This document shows, one piece after another, positions 7,299-15,976 of a stretch of 64,000 bases of DNA (position 1 is its first letter; each line of letters opens with the position of its first letter). This DNA comes from Gemmatimonadaceae bacterium (GTDB taxonomy: Bacteria > Gemmatimonadota > Gemmatimonadetes > Gemmatimonadales > Gemmatimonadaceae), in the NCBI GenBank assembly GCA_025934775.1, contig JAICWO010000001.1, positions 124,001 to 188,000 on the forward strand, in the 5' to 3' direction. The position numbers and the translations under genes are program-made. The notes beneath the pieces are model-generated. The model searched no databases and was not told where the DNA came from. It saw nothing but the letters and a program-made list of their open reading frames with translations.

Positions 7299-8447
7299 AT
7301 GGCCACCCCGTTCCTGAGTTCTGAAGAGTACGACGAGCGTGCGCATCAGCTCTACAACGAAGGGCAGTTCGATGAGGCGCTCGACGTACTCCGCGAAGGA
7401 CTCACGCTCTATCCGAATTCGGTGGAGTTGCATGTAGGGGTAGGGTACGCCCAGCTTGCGCGCGAAGAGTTCGCTTGGGCTCGCCGCAGCTTCGAGCAGG
7501 CGCTGGTGCTCGAGCCCGAGCACGAAGACGGGCTCGCCGGTCTCGGTGAAACGCTCCTCAAACTCGGCCAGGACGAAGCGGCGCTGCGCTGCTTTCGGCG
7601 CACGTTGGAGCTCGGCTACGCCGATGACATCGATCTCATGCTCCAGATCGGCCGCTCGCTCTTCCGCGAGGGTTCGCTCCGCGAGCGCACCGAGATGTTC
7701 GAGGAAGCGAAAGGTTTCTTCGAGACCGCCGCACAGCAGGTTCCCGATTCGGCGGAAGCGATGGCCTGCATCGGCTACGCGCAGCACCGGCTCGGCGACG
7801 ACGACACGGCGATCGGCTCGCTGCGGCGCGCGCTGCAGCTCGACGGCGACCATGCGGAAGCACGCATCTATCTCGCGAATATTTTGTACGACCAGAGCGA
7901 GTTCGAGGCGGCGCTCTATCATTTCGAGCGCACGAACCCGGACGATCACTGGGACGAGCTGGGCATCTGGCGTCTGATCGAGTTGAAACGCTCGCTCTAT
8001 CGTCTCGAGGAGAACGACCCGGAGCTCAAGCCGTGGGACGACCGCCTCGCGGAGCTTGCCGGCGATCTCGACGATGTGGACACGATTCTCATGGAGCTCG
8101 AGCCGCGCTCCGGCGCGGATACTGCACCGGCCGCTGAAACGGCTCGGGGCCAGCTCGAGCTCTTCGGCTCACTCCTCAGCTCGCTCGTGCAGGAGCGGCA
8201 GGACGACGGCGTGACGCCGGAGCACCAGATCATCGTGTCCGACGGGGCCGAGTTTCAGGGGTCCTGGGAGGAGATCGTGCGCCGCATGCGAGACCAGACG
8301 GGGAATCCCTCGCACTCGATGCAGGAATTCATGAACGGAATGTCGCAGCACGGCTTCCGTCAGACCGGGGTTCGCATCCCGACTCACGACGCGGAGAGCT
8401 TCCTCCGCGGTAGCGCCGTCGCGGGGTTGCTCCGGATCGTCCGGTGA
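7299..8447 (+). CDS. TPR-repeat protein
   Basis: A 382-residue soluble protein built from tetratricopeptide repeats over about residues 10-220 (for example YNEGQFDEALDVLREGLTLYP and the repeats that follow), then an acidic linker and a C-terminal region of unknown fold. TPR arrays mediate protein-protein contacts. The ATG at 7299, with GGAGG eleven bases upstream, is preferred over the TTG at 7290. The stop overlaps the start of the next TPR gene (GTGA), so the two are co-translated and may work together. No enzyme domain is visible; specific function unknown. Confidence 0.8.
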   Translation: MATPFLSSEEYDERAHQLYNEGQFDEALDVLREGLTLYPNSVELHVGVGYAQLAREEFAWARRSFEQALVLEPEHEDGLAGLGETLLKLGQDEAALRCFRRTLELGYADDIDLMLQIGRSLFREGSLRERTEMFEEAKGFFETAAQQVPDSAEAMACIGYAQHRLGDDDTAIGSLRRALQLDGDHAEARIYLANILYDQSEFEAALYHFERTNPDDHWDELGIWRLIELKRSLYRLEENDPELKPWDDRLAELAGDLDDVDTILMELEPRSGADTAPAAETARGQLELFGSLLSSLVQERQDDGVTPEHQIIVSDGAEFQGSWEEIVRRMRDQTGNPSHSMQEFMNGMSQHGFRQTGVRIPTHDAESFLRGSAVAGLLRIVR

Positions 8448-9517
8448 GCACACTCGCGCAGCGAAGCGCGCGCGCCGCACTCGATGCGGCGCGGCCCGCG
8501 GTGGCGCGCCTCGACGTCAATCGCGGCACCGAGGATCTCGCCGCCGATTTGATCGAGACGTGGGGCGCCGTCGAGGACGCCCTCCGTTCCCTCGTCGGCA
8601 GCTCCGTCCTCAGCGGGCAGGCGCTGATCCGAGAGGCCAGGCAGCGGCAGCTCATTGACTTCGAGCAGGCGAATTCGCTCGCCGAGTTGCTGGCCGTGCA
8701 CGATCGCGTGCACAACACGTCGTATGGTCCGACGGCCGCTGACATCAACGCGACGCGCACCGCGTTTCTCAGGCTCGACAGCGCGCTGATGGGCGACGCC
8801 GGGATCGACTCGCCTCACGGCGCGCCGATCGCTCCGGGGACGGCGGCAACGGCAACGGCTCCGGTAGCGCCCGCACCCGTCGTTCCGGAGCCGCCGCCTC
8901 CCGCCGCCGGCACGCGACCGCACATGCCGGTCTGGGCGTGGGTCGCCATCGCGATCGTGCTCGTCGTGATCCTCGGCGCAATCGGCTATTACGTCTTCGG
9001 GACTCACGGGAGCGATTCCTTGCAAGCGGGCGTCACCGCGTACGGCGCTGGTCAACGCGAGGTTGCGGTGAGCGACTTCAATAAGGCGGCGCGCGAGGAT
9101 CCCAAGAATCCTGTTCCGCACATTTACCTCGGTCGCATGGCGCGCGAGGTGGGCAACTATCCGCTCGCGACGCAGGAGTTGACGGCGGCGATTCAGGATG
9201 ACCCGAACAACGCGCTCGCGCTGCGCGAGATGGGCGCCAATCTGCTGACGCAGGGCAATTACGATCTCGCGCGCGATTTCTACGTGAAGGCGGTGCGCGC
9301 GAATCCGTCGGACAAAGTCTCGCTCGGCTATCTGGGCTGTACGCTCACACGCCTCAACCGCGCGAGCGAAGCGGCGACGTTCCTCACCCGCGCGGGCCCG
9401 GGCCCATGGAGCAATTGCACGCCGGCCGCGCCGTCGTCGCAGACGGGAACCAGCCCCGGTACGCCGGTGCCTGGCGGCACGTTGACGAATCCGCCGGGAG
9501 TCGTGCCGCGGCCGTAG
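8444..9517 (+). CDS. Membrane-anchored TPR protein
   Basis: This 357-residue protein starts with a GTG overlapping the upstream stop. Residues 1-120 are a helical cytoplasmic domain, 125-160 a Pro/Ala linker, about 165-185 a single transmembrane segment (WAWVAIAIVLVVILGAIGYYVF), then three to four TPR units to about residue 320, ending in a Pro/Gly/Thr-rich tail. This places the TPRs outside the cytoplasmic membrane. With the preceding soluble TPR protein it could bridge cytoplasm and envelope; the partner proteins are unknown. Confidence 0.75.
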   Translation: MSTLAQRSARAALDAARPAVARLDVNRGTEDLAADLIETWGAVEDALRSLVGSSVLSGQALIREARQRQLIDFEQANSLAELLAVHDRVHNTSYGPTAADINATRTAFLRLDSALMGDAGIDSPHGAPIAPGTAATATAPVAPAPVVPEPPPPAAGTRPHMPVWAWVAIAIVLVVILGAIGYYVFGTHGSDSLQAGVTAYGAGQREVAVSDFNKAAREDPKNPVPHIYLGRMAREVGNYPLATQELTAAIQDDPNNALALREMGANLLTQGNYDLARDFYVKAVRANPSDKVSLGYLGCTLTRLNRASEAATFLTRAGPGPWSNCTPAAPSSQTGTSPGTPVPGGTLTNPPGVVPRP

Positions 9518-9525
9518 GCACGAGG

Positions 9526-9647
9526 GTCGAGGCTGGAGGTTCGCTGCAGCGCGATTCGAGTTTTGGCATTACTATATTCGCGCCACCCCGTAGGACGCGC
9601 CTTCCGCGCTTGCCAGCCTCTATCCTCCGGCCTCCAACCTCTCCCTC
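9526..9647. repeat. Fold-back spacer element, family B (GGCTGGAGGTT)
   Basis: The left arm GTCGAGGCTGGAGGTT (9526-9541) is complementary to segments in 9612-9646 (GCCAGCCTC, CCTCCAACCTC). The same arm words occur at 40.9-41.03 kb. The element fills the spacer between the TPR operon and an ABC transporter gene and ends at that gene's start. Confidence 0.65.
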
Positions 9648-10553
9648 TTGATCTCCTTCTCCGCCGTCAGCAAGACCTATCGCAGTCTGCTCGGCCGGCC
9701 GGTCAACGCGGTGATCGACTTCACCCTCGAGATTCGCGAGGGCGAGGTGCTGGGGCTCGCGGGGCCGAACGGCGCGGGGAAGAGCACGCTCATCGGGCTC
9801 CTGCTTGGCTATCTGCCGCCCACGTCGGGGACGGTGTCGATCTACGGCATGCGGCCGCGCGCGTTCATCGAGCGGCACGGCATCGGCTACCTCTCCGAGC
9901 TGATCGCGATCCCGCCGTCGTGGCGCGCCGAGAAGGCGCTGCGGCGGTACGCGCTCCTCGCCGGTGTCGCGCCGGCCGACGTCCAGGCGCGCGTCGATGC
10001 CGCCATCGAGCTGCTCGGACTCGGCGAGCATCGTAGAAAACTCATTAAACAACTATCAAAAGGCAACCTCCAGCGCGTCGGCCTCGCCCAGGCGCTGCTC
10101 TGCGAGGAGCGGATCCTCATTCTCGACGAGCCCACCCACGGCCTCGACCCGATGTGGACGCAGCGCTTCCGCGAGCTGATGCAGGCGCTGCGCCGCCCGG
10201 AGCGGGTGATCTTCATCGCGTCGCACAACCTCGACGAGCTCCAACGCCTCTCGGACCGTGTCGCGATCATCGATCACGGGCGCCTGCAGCGCGTCGTCGA
10301 TCTGCGCCAGGCGTCGGCCGCCGCGGTATCGGCGCCGTACCGGCTCGTCGTCGGCGGCGGCGCCGAGCACGTGACCGCCGTCTTCCCGGACGCCGTCGCG
10401 GTGAGTGCCACCGAATGGGATCTGCCGGAGCGGCCGCTCCCGGCCCTCAACGCGCAGCTATCCGATCTCATGGCCCGCGGCGCCCTCGTCGCGTCGCTCA
10501 CGCCCGTGCACAGCGCGCTCGAACAACAATTCCGCGAGGCCGTGGCCCAATGA
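9648..10553 (+). CDS. ABC transporter ATP-binding protein
   Basis: A 301-residue ABC ATPase: Walker A GPNGAGKST near residue 40, signature LSKGN (a variant of LSGGQ) near 140, Walker B ILILDEPTHGLD near 160, and an H-loop in IASHNLDE. The long C-terminal extension (residues 220-301) is common in ABC-2 exporter ATPases. The start is a TTG directly behind the fold-back element; no ATG is available nearby without losing the domain. It overlaps the permease gene by ATGA and should energise it. Confidence 0.85.
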   Translation: MISFSAVSKTYRSLLGRPVNAVIDFTLEIREGEVLGLAGPNGAGKSTLIGLLLGYLPPTSGTVSIYGMRPRAFIERHGIGYLSELIAIPPSWRAEKALRRYALLAGVAPADVQARVDAAIELLGLGEHRRKLIKQLSKGNLQRVGLAQALLCEERILILDEPTHGLDPMWTQRFRELMQALRRPERVIFIASHNLDELQRLSDRVAIIDHGRLQRVVDLRQASAAAVSAPYRLVVGGGAEHVTAVFPDAVAVSATEWDLPERPLPALNAQLSDLMARGALVASLTPVHSALEQQFREAVAQ

Positions 10554-11347
10554 CCGCGCCGTCCATTCCGCTCCCGCGCCGCCGCGCGCGCCTCGGGCGC
10601 TATTCGCTCTGGCAGATTCGCGATTTCACGATCAACACTGCGATCGTCACCATCGTTCTGTTCGGGCTCCTCGGCGCGCTCTTCATTGCGCAGATCCACG
10701 CGCAGACCGAGATGTTCGCGGCGACGCACCGGCCGCTGCCGCCCACGCTGGCACTCCACACCTACAACGAGCTGCTCTCGATGTTCTCGTTCACCGCGCC
10801 CATTCTCGCGATGAACGGCATCCTCGCGACGGACCGGGTCTCGGGCTACACGCGATTTCTGTTCGCCAAGCCGCTGTCGGTGCCCGCGTATTACGCGCAG
10901 TCGCTCGTCGTGCGGCTCGTCGGCTTCATCGCCGTCGCGTGCGTCATGCAGGCGCTCTGGGGACGGTTCGAATCACCGGCGCTGTCGTGGAAGTTCGTCG
11001 TCGACATGACGGCGTTCGTCGTCACGATCGGCGGCATCATCTTCGCGCTCTCCGCGCTCACGAAGTACGATGGATTGATCGCCGTCATGCTCATGCTCCT
11101 CACGGCCCTGCTGCGAGAGCGGTGGATGGGCTCGACCGGCGTGCTGCACGCCGCGGCGTACGTTTTTCCGCCCCTCGGACGACTCAACGACGTGCAGAGC
11201 TGGTTCATCGGTCTCGATCCGCTCAGCGACGCGGCGACGGGCGTGCCGTTCCCGACGAAATGGTTCTGGTGGAACGTCGGCTACGGTCTCGCGGCGTTCG
11301 CGATCGGCTTCGCGATTCTGCGGAAGCGCTCGCTCACCAAGGCCTGA
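10550..11347 (+). CDS. ABC-2 type transporter permease
   Basis: A 265-residue membrane protein with about six predicted transmembrane helices: one near residues 25-50, a cluster in 80-185 and a last helix near 240-258. It starts in the ATGA overlap with the ATPase gene, so the two form an exporter of unknown substrate. The permease has the size and helix layout of minimal ABC-2 exporters such as the NatB/CcmB-like group, but no substrate clue is visible. Confidence 0.8.
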   Translation: MTAPSIPLPRRRARLGRYSLWQIRDFTINTAIVTIVLFGLLGALFIAQIHAQTEMFAATHRPLPPTLALHTYNELLSMFSFTAPILAMNGILATDRVSGYTRFLFAKPLSVPAYYAQSLVVRLVGFIAVACVMQALWGRFESPALSWKFVVDMTAFVVTIGGIIFALSALTKYDGLIAVMLMLLTALLRERWMGSTGVLHAAAYVFPPLGRLNDVQSWFIGLDPLSDAATGVPFPTKWFWWNVGYGLAAFAIGFAILRKRSLTKA

Positions 11348-11454
11348 GCTCGGCGCCGGTCGGGTAGCATCGCCCGCCGGGTTCGGTGAGATTGCACGAC
11401 GGGGGCGTCGCGACCGCGGGCTCCCGCCGTGAATCTCCGATCTCCATACCCGAC

Positions 11455-14082
11455 GTGAGCACTTCCGCACAGGCTTTCGCGCTCGATCCCGCGACCGTCG
11501 TTCGCACCCGGCTCGCCAACGGCCTCACCGTTCTCATTCGCCGCGACCGATCGGCGCCCGTCGTCGCCATCGTCACGTACGTGAACGCGGGCTACTTCGA
11601 CGAGACCGACGAGATGGTGGGGATCGCGCACGTGCTCGAGCACATGTACTTCAAGGGCACGCCGTCGCGCGGCGTCGGCGAGATCGCGAAGCAGACCAAG
11701 GCCGTGGGCGGCTATCTCAACGCCGCCACGATCTACGATCACACGAGCTATTACACGGTCCTGCCGGCGTCGGGGTTCGCGCACGGCCTCGACGTGCAGG
11801 CCGACGCCTATGCGCGATCGCTCATCGACGCCGACGAGCTGGCGCGCGAGCTCGAGGTGATCATCCAGGAAGCCAAGCGCAAGGCCGACAGCCCGGGCGC
11901 GGTCGCCAACGAGACGCTGTACGAGCTGCTGCACGACCGGCACCGCATCCGGCGCTGGCGCATCGGCCGCGAGACGGGTCTCCGCGAGCTGACGCGCGAC
12001 CAGCTCGTCTACTTCTATCGAAATTTTTATCATCCTGGAAATACAGTTCTCTCAATAGCCGGCGACGTCGACCCCGACGAGGCGCTGGCGGAGGTTCAGC
12101 GGCTGTACGGCTCGCTGCCCTCGGGCGAGCCGATGCGCCATCCCGGGCCGATCGAGGAGGGCGTCTCCGGCTTCCGATACCGCGAGTGGACCGGCGACAT
12201 CGGGCAGACGCAGCTCGCGATCGGCTGGCGGACGCCGGGCACCACGCACCCGGATACGCCGTCGCTCGACCTGCTCTCCGCGATCCTCGGCAGCGGCCGC
12301 GCCTCGCGGCTGTACCGCTCGGTGCGCGAGCGCCGGCTCGCGTCGTCGATCACCGCGTACAACTACACGCCGACCGAGATCGGCGTCTTCGTGATCCAGG
12401 CCGAGACGCCGCCCGCGTCCACCGCGGACGCGGCGCGCGCGGTGTGGGACCAGGTGCGCGCGATGCGCGACGGCGACATCGGCGATCTCGAAATCGAGCG
12501 CGCGAAGCGTGTGTACGAATCGCAGTGGGTTCGCCGGCTCGAGGACATGGAAGGCCAGGCCAACTACCTCGCTGAGTGGGAAGCGCTCGGCGACTGGCGA
12601 ATGGGCGATCGGTATCTCGAGCGTTTGCTCACGACGACACGCGACGATCTGGTGGCGGTCGCGAATCGATATCTCGGCGCGGACAACACGGGCGTCATCG
12701 TGTACCGTCCCGAGTCGAGCGCGGAAGTGGCCGCCGATGCCGACGCGATGCGCGCGCTGCTCGACACCGAGCCGGGCCCGGAGCCGCTGCCGGCCGCGGT
12801 GCCATACGCGGCGCACGCGCCGCCGGCGGGACAGGGCGCGACCTTTGAGCGCGAGGAGGCGGGCGTTCGCGTCTACCGGACCGCGAACGACGTCCCCGTG
12901 CTCGTGCGCATCAAACCCGAGGCGCCGCTGCTGCACGCGGGCGTGTACATGATCGGCGGCGCGAGCCAGGAAGCTCCCGATCTCGCCGGACTCACCATGC
13001 TCATGGCGCGCACGTCGGTCAAAGGCACCGCGTCGCGCACCGCGCTTCAGATCGCCGAGGAAGGGGAGATGCTCGGCGGCAGCGTGTCGGCCTCCGCGGG
13101 CTCGGAGAGTCTCGGCTGGTCGATCTCCGTGCCGCGCCAGTTCGCGACGTCGGCGATCGAGCTGCTCGCCGACGTCGTGCAGCATCCCACGTTCGATGCG
13201 CGGGCGCTCGAGACCGAGCGCTCCATCGCCATCGCCGACGTCATCGCGCTGCGCGACGACATGTATCGATTCCCGATGCGTCTCGCGAACAAAGCCGCGT
13301 TCGATGGACATCCGTACGGCATTCCCGCGGCCGGCGCCGAGGAGTCGCTCGCGCGCATCGGCGCCGACGACGTGAAGCGCTGGCACCGCGAGCACGCGCT
13401 CGTCTCGCCGGCGATGATCGCGCTCGTCGGCGACGGCGATCCCGACGAGCTCGCGGATCTCGCGGCACGCGCGTTCGGCGATCTTCGGCCGCGCGCGCCG
13501 CAACCACTCGCCGAGCCCGTGTGGCCGCGGAGCGTCACGACGCTGGTGGAGACGCGCGAACGCGCGCAGACGGCGCTCGTCCTCATGTTCCCGGGTCCCG
13601 CGCGCGGCGACGACGAGCGCTATGCGGCGGCGATGATCTCGAGCGTCGCGAGCGGGTTGGGCGGCCGCTTCTTCGACGAGCTCCGCGACAAGCGCTCGCT
13701 CTGCTACACCGTGCACGCGTTCGCGTCGGATCGCCGGCTCGCGGGCACGTTCGCGGCGTACATCGCGACGTCGCCGGCGCAGGAAGATGCGGCGCGCGAA
13801 GGATTGCTCGCCGAATTCCGGCGGCTGCGCGACGAGCCCGTGACCGCGGAGGAGCTGCGGCGGGCGCAGACGTACGCGATCGGCTCGCACGCGATCCGGC
13901 AGCAGAGCGGCGGCGCCGTGCTCGGCGACATCATCGACGCCTATCTCTTCGGGACGCTGCACGAGCTGGTCGAGTACGAGGCGCGCGTGTCAGACGTCAC
14001 GGCGGAGGCGATGCAGCGCGTGGCGAACGAGTACTTCGATCAGAGCCGGCGGGTGGAAGGGATCGTGCGGGGGAGCAAGTAG
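11455..14082 (+). CDS. M16 family zinc metalloprotease, two-domain
   Basis: About 875 residues with two tandem M16 (insulinase/pitrilysin) halves. The first half has the inverted zinc motif HVLEH (about residues 59-63) and a downstream Glu in VIIQEAKR as likely third ligand. The second half keeps the fold but lacks HxxEH, as in other M16 proteins where the C-terminal half is structural. Members cut peptides or process exported proteins. The track start is a GTG at 11386; the GTG at 11455 is an equal candidate and nearer to the family start, so the N-terminus is uncertain. A TAGCAT hexamer at 11365-11370 may be its -10 element. Confidence 0.88.
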   Translation: MSTSAQAFALDPATVVRTRLANGLTVLIRRDRSAPVVAIVTYVNAGYFDETDEMVGIAHVLEHMYFKGTPSRGVGEIAKQTKAVGGYLNAATIYDHTSYYTVLPASGFAHGLDVQADAYARSLIDADELARELEVIIQEAKRKADSPGAVANETLYELLHDRHRIRRWRIGRETGLRELTRDQLVYFYRNFYHPGNTVLSIAGDVDPDEALAEVQRLYGSLPSGEPMRHPGPIEEGVSGFRYREWTGDIGQTQLAIGWRTPGTTHPDTPSLDLLSAILGSGRASRLYRSVRERRLASSITAYNYTPTEIGVFVIQAETPPASTADAARAVWDQVRAMRDGDIGDLEIERAKRVYESQWVRRLEDMEGQANYLAEWEALGDWRMGDRYLERLLTTTRDDLVAVANRYLGADNTGVIVYRPESSAEVAADADAMRALLDTEPGPEPLPAAVPYAAHAPPAGQGATFEREEAGVRVYRTANDVPVLVRIKPEAPLLHAGVYMIGGASQEAPDLAGLTMLMARTSVKGTASRTALQIAEEGEMLGGSVSASAGSESLGWSISVPRQFATSAIELLADVVQHPTFDARALETERSIAIADVIALRDDMYRFPMRLANKAAFDGHPYGIPAAGAEESLARIGADDVKRWHREHALVSPAMIALVGDGDPDELADLAARAFGDLRPRAPQPLAEPVWPRSVTTLVETRERAQTALVLMFPGPARGDDERYAAAMISSVASGLGGRFFDELRDKRSLCYTVHAFASDRRLAGTFAAYIATSPAQEDAAREGLLAEFRRLRDEPVTAEELRRAQTYAIGSHAIRQQSGGAVLGDIIDAYLFGTLHELVEYEARVSDVTAEAMQRVANEYFDQSRRVEGIVRGSK

Positions 14083-14089
14083 CGCCGAG

Positions 14090-15610
14090 CTACTGCGCCG
14101 ACTCCCGAATCGCGCGGAGCGCACGCATCACCGCGCCCGCGGCGGGACGCAGCCGCCCGTTCGGCGCGCGGAGTCCGCGCGATAGTCCGTAGTCTCCGGC
14201 CTCGTACACGACGACGCCTTTGATCTTGGGGTGATCCGTGCCCCACGCGATCACTTCCCAGATCGCGTCCTCCTGGCTCTGTTCGCCGTAGGAGAGCGGG
14301 AACCCTCCGGTCGCGAAGATCCAGTGATCCTTGCGCGGCGGGGTCGCGCGCATCCACCGGTCGGCGGTTCGCGTGTCGGCCTGGATGCCGCCGCCGATGT
14401 ACGGCGACGGGAAGAATGAGAATCCTAGAATATCAATTGGTGAATCCGGCCGCGCCGCCCACGCGTAGAGCGTGCTGTCGGCCGGCCGGTACGACGAGGC
14501 GGCGAGTCCCACGCGCACGCGCCGGTTCACGCCCTTGGCGACCCGGGCGGCGTCGGTGAGGTACCGTTCCCACCGCTCGGGCGGGAGCGTGCCCACCGCG
14601 CGGTCGCCGCTCCCGTACGGATCTTCGGCCGGCAAGATGATGTCGGGCCGCAGGCGCCGCATCACCCGGTCGAGCGTGGCGAGGCGCGTCGTCTCGTCGA
14701 GCGGGGCGCGTCGCAGACCCGGCAGCACCGCGCCCCGGTAGCCGATCGCGACGATGACCGTCATGCTGTCGCTGCGCGTCGGCTCGAGCACGCGGGCGAC
14801 GGAGTCGATCGCCGTCGGGCTCGCGCCCGGATCGATCACGACCTCCACGGCGTCCACGTCCATCGTGTCGACCAGCGCGGAGTCGCTGCGGATCGCGGCC
14901 GGCGACGGCGGGCTCGAGACATCGGGCAGGATCTTGAGCCCGATCGCGAAGTCCGCGTTCGGCCGCTCGCGCAGTTGATCGTGCCGGTGCAGGTCGTAGT
15001 TGCGGAGCTGCGTCACCGCGCGCGGGCCGCCGATGACGAGGATCGCCACGACCCAGAAGATCGAGAGCAGCGTCATGAAGAGCCGGAACGAGACCGTCAG
15101 CTTGCGGAGCGCGGGAAACGCCGGCGAGACCATCGGCACGTTGAGATAGAGCGGCGTCGCGAGGACGTTCGGCGTCCCGGTCGCGAACACCATCCCGAGC
15201 CCCGACGCGGCGAGCAGCGCGACGAGCGGGCGCGCCGGCGTCACGCCGTGCGCCACCATGTAGCGCGTGATGCCGATGATCGCAATGAGAATATCATAAA
15301 TCAGGATCGGCACGCCCCAGAGCGGATTCACGAGCCCGCGCGCGAACGCGAACGTCGCCTGCGCCGCGAAGAGCACGAGCACCGCCGGCCAGATCCAGTC
15401 CATCGTCGCCACCGCGCGGCCGGTGATCACGGTCGACGTGGCGAGCGTGAGCAGCAGCCCCGGAATCGCGAGGAGCGCGATCAATCCGGAGATGGCCTGA
15501 AAGGCGCGCGGCGAATGGCGGTTCTGCGCGATGCGCCCCGCCAACACCACGTCCCAGAGTACGATGATGACCGTCAGCGCGAACTGCGCCGGCGCCAGCC
15601 AATTTCTCAT
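14090..15610 (-). CDS. Membrane protein with glycosidase-like C-terminal domain
   Basis: A 506-residue protein. Residues 1-210 hold about six transmembrane helices. From about residue 235 to the end there is an extracytoplasmic alpha/beta region with TIM-barrel-like strands (DAVEVVIDPG, RRLRPDIILPAEDPYG, DILGFSFFPSP, KGVVVYEAGDYG), reminiscent of glycoside hydrolases; I cannot name a family or a proven acid/base pair. The stop lies 8 bp from the convergent M16 stop. Its start overlaps the stop of the SpeD-like gene (ATGA). Hypothetical; envelope polysaccharide work is only a guess. Confidence 0.6.
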   Translation of the reverse strand: MRNWLAPAQFALTVIIVLWDVVLAGRIAQNRHSPRAFQAISGLIALLAIPGLLLTLATSTVITGRAVATMDWIWPAVLVLFAAQATFAFARGLVNPLWGVPILIYDILIAIIGITRYMVAHGVTPARPLVALLAASGLGMVFATGTPNVLATPLYLNVPMVSPAFPALRKLTVSFRLFMTLLSIFWVVAILVIGGPRAVTQLRNYDLHRHDQLRERPNADFAIGLKILPDVSSPPSPAAIRSDSALVDTMDVDAVEVVIDPGASPTAIDSVARVLEPTRSDSMTVIVAIGYRGAVLPGLRRAPLDETTRLATLDRVMRRLRPDIILPAEDPYGSGDRAVGTLPPERWERYLTDAARVAKGVNRRVRVGLAASSYRPADSTLYAWAARPDSPIDILGFSFFPSPYIGGGIQADTRTADRWMRATPPRKDHWIFATGGFPLSYGEQSQEDAIWEVIAWGTDHPKIKGVVVYEAGDYGLSRGLRAPNGRLRPAAGAVMRALRAIRESAQ

Positions 15611-15948
15611 CCGCGTCCGCGCGAATCGCTCTTGATGTCGCGCGCCGTGAGTCGGCGCGAGAAGACCTCGAGTGCTTTGCGAAAGTCGTGCGAAGCTGGC
15701 GCAACGGCGTCGAACAGCAGAGTCTGGCGATCGGGGATCGCATGAACCGCCAGGTGCGCATGCTCGAGGAGCAGCACCGCCGACACGCCGCCGCCGACGT
15801 AATGCCGCACGACCGGCACGCCGAGCGGGCTGAAGCTTGCCGCGCTCGCCGCCGCGATCAACAAACCGCCGAGCAGCGTCGCGTCGTCGAGCTGCTCGGC
15901 GGGAACGCCGGTGAATTCGGCGGTCAGATGCGTGTACGGTCGATCCAA
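15607..15948 (-). CDS. SAM-decarboxylase (SpeD/SpeH)-like protein lacking the pyruvoyl serine
   Basis: At 113 residues this matches the length and fold pattern of bacterial class 1B S-adenosylmethionine decarboxylase: HLTAEFTGV near the start, GVSAVLLLEHAHLAVHAIPD in the middle (compare [20 protein letters not shown] in Bacillus SpeH, recalled from memory). Here Ala64 stands where the autocleaved Ser sits, His63 replaces the preceding Glu, and the downstream TCG cysteine is absent, while His69 is kept. Without that Ser no pyruvoyl group can form, so decarboxylase activity of the usual kind is excluded. It may be a binding or regulatory paralogue. Sits between the M28 peptidase and membrane-protein genes in one operon. 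Confidence 0.75.
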   Translation of the reverse strand: MDRPYTHLTAEFTGVPAEQLDDATLLGGLLIAAASAASFSPLGVPVVRHYVGGGVSAVLLLEHAHLAVHAIPDRQTLLFDAVAPASHDFRKALEVFSRRLTARDIKSDSRGRG

Positions 15949-15976
15949 GCGCTCGCGCCGAAAATCGGAATCGGGA

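Noticed and set aside
12052-13962. 636-residue antisense ORF across the M16 protease gene, and similar long shadow ORFs (for example 2663-4093, 1548-2582, 4009-5070)
   Set aside because: They are Arg/His-rich, have no domains, and oppose genes with clear catalytic motifs; long open antisense frames are expected at this GC content.
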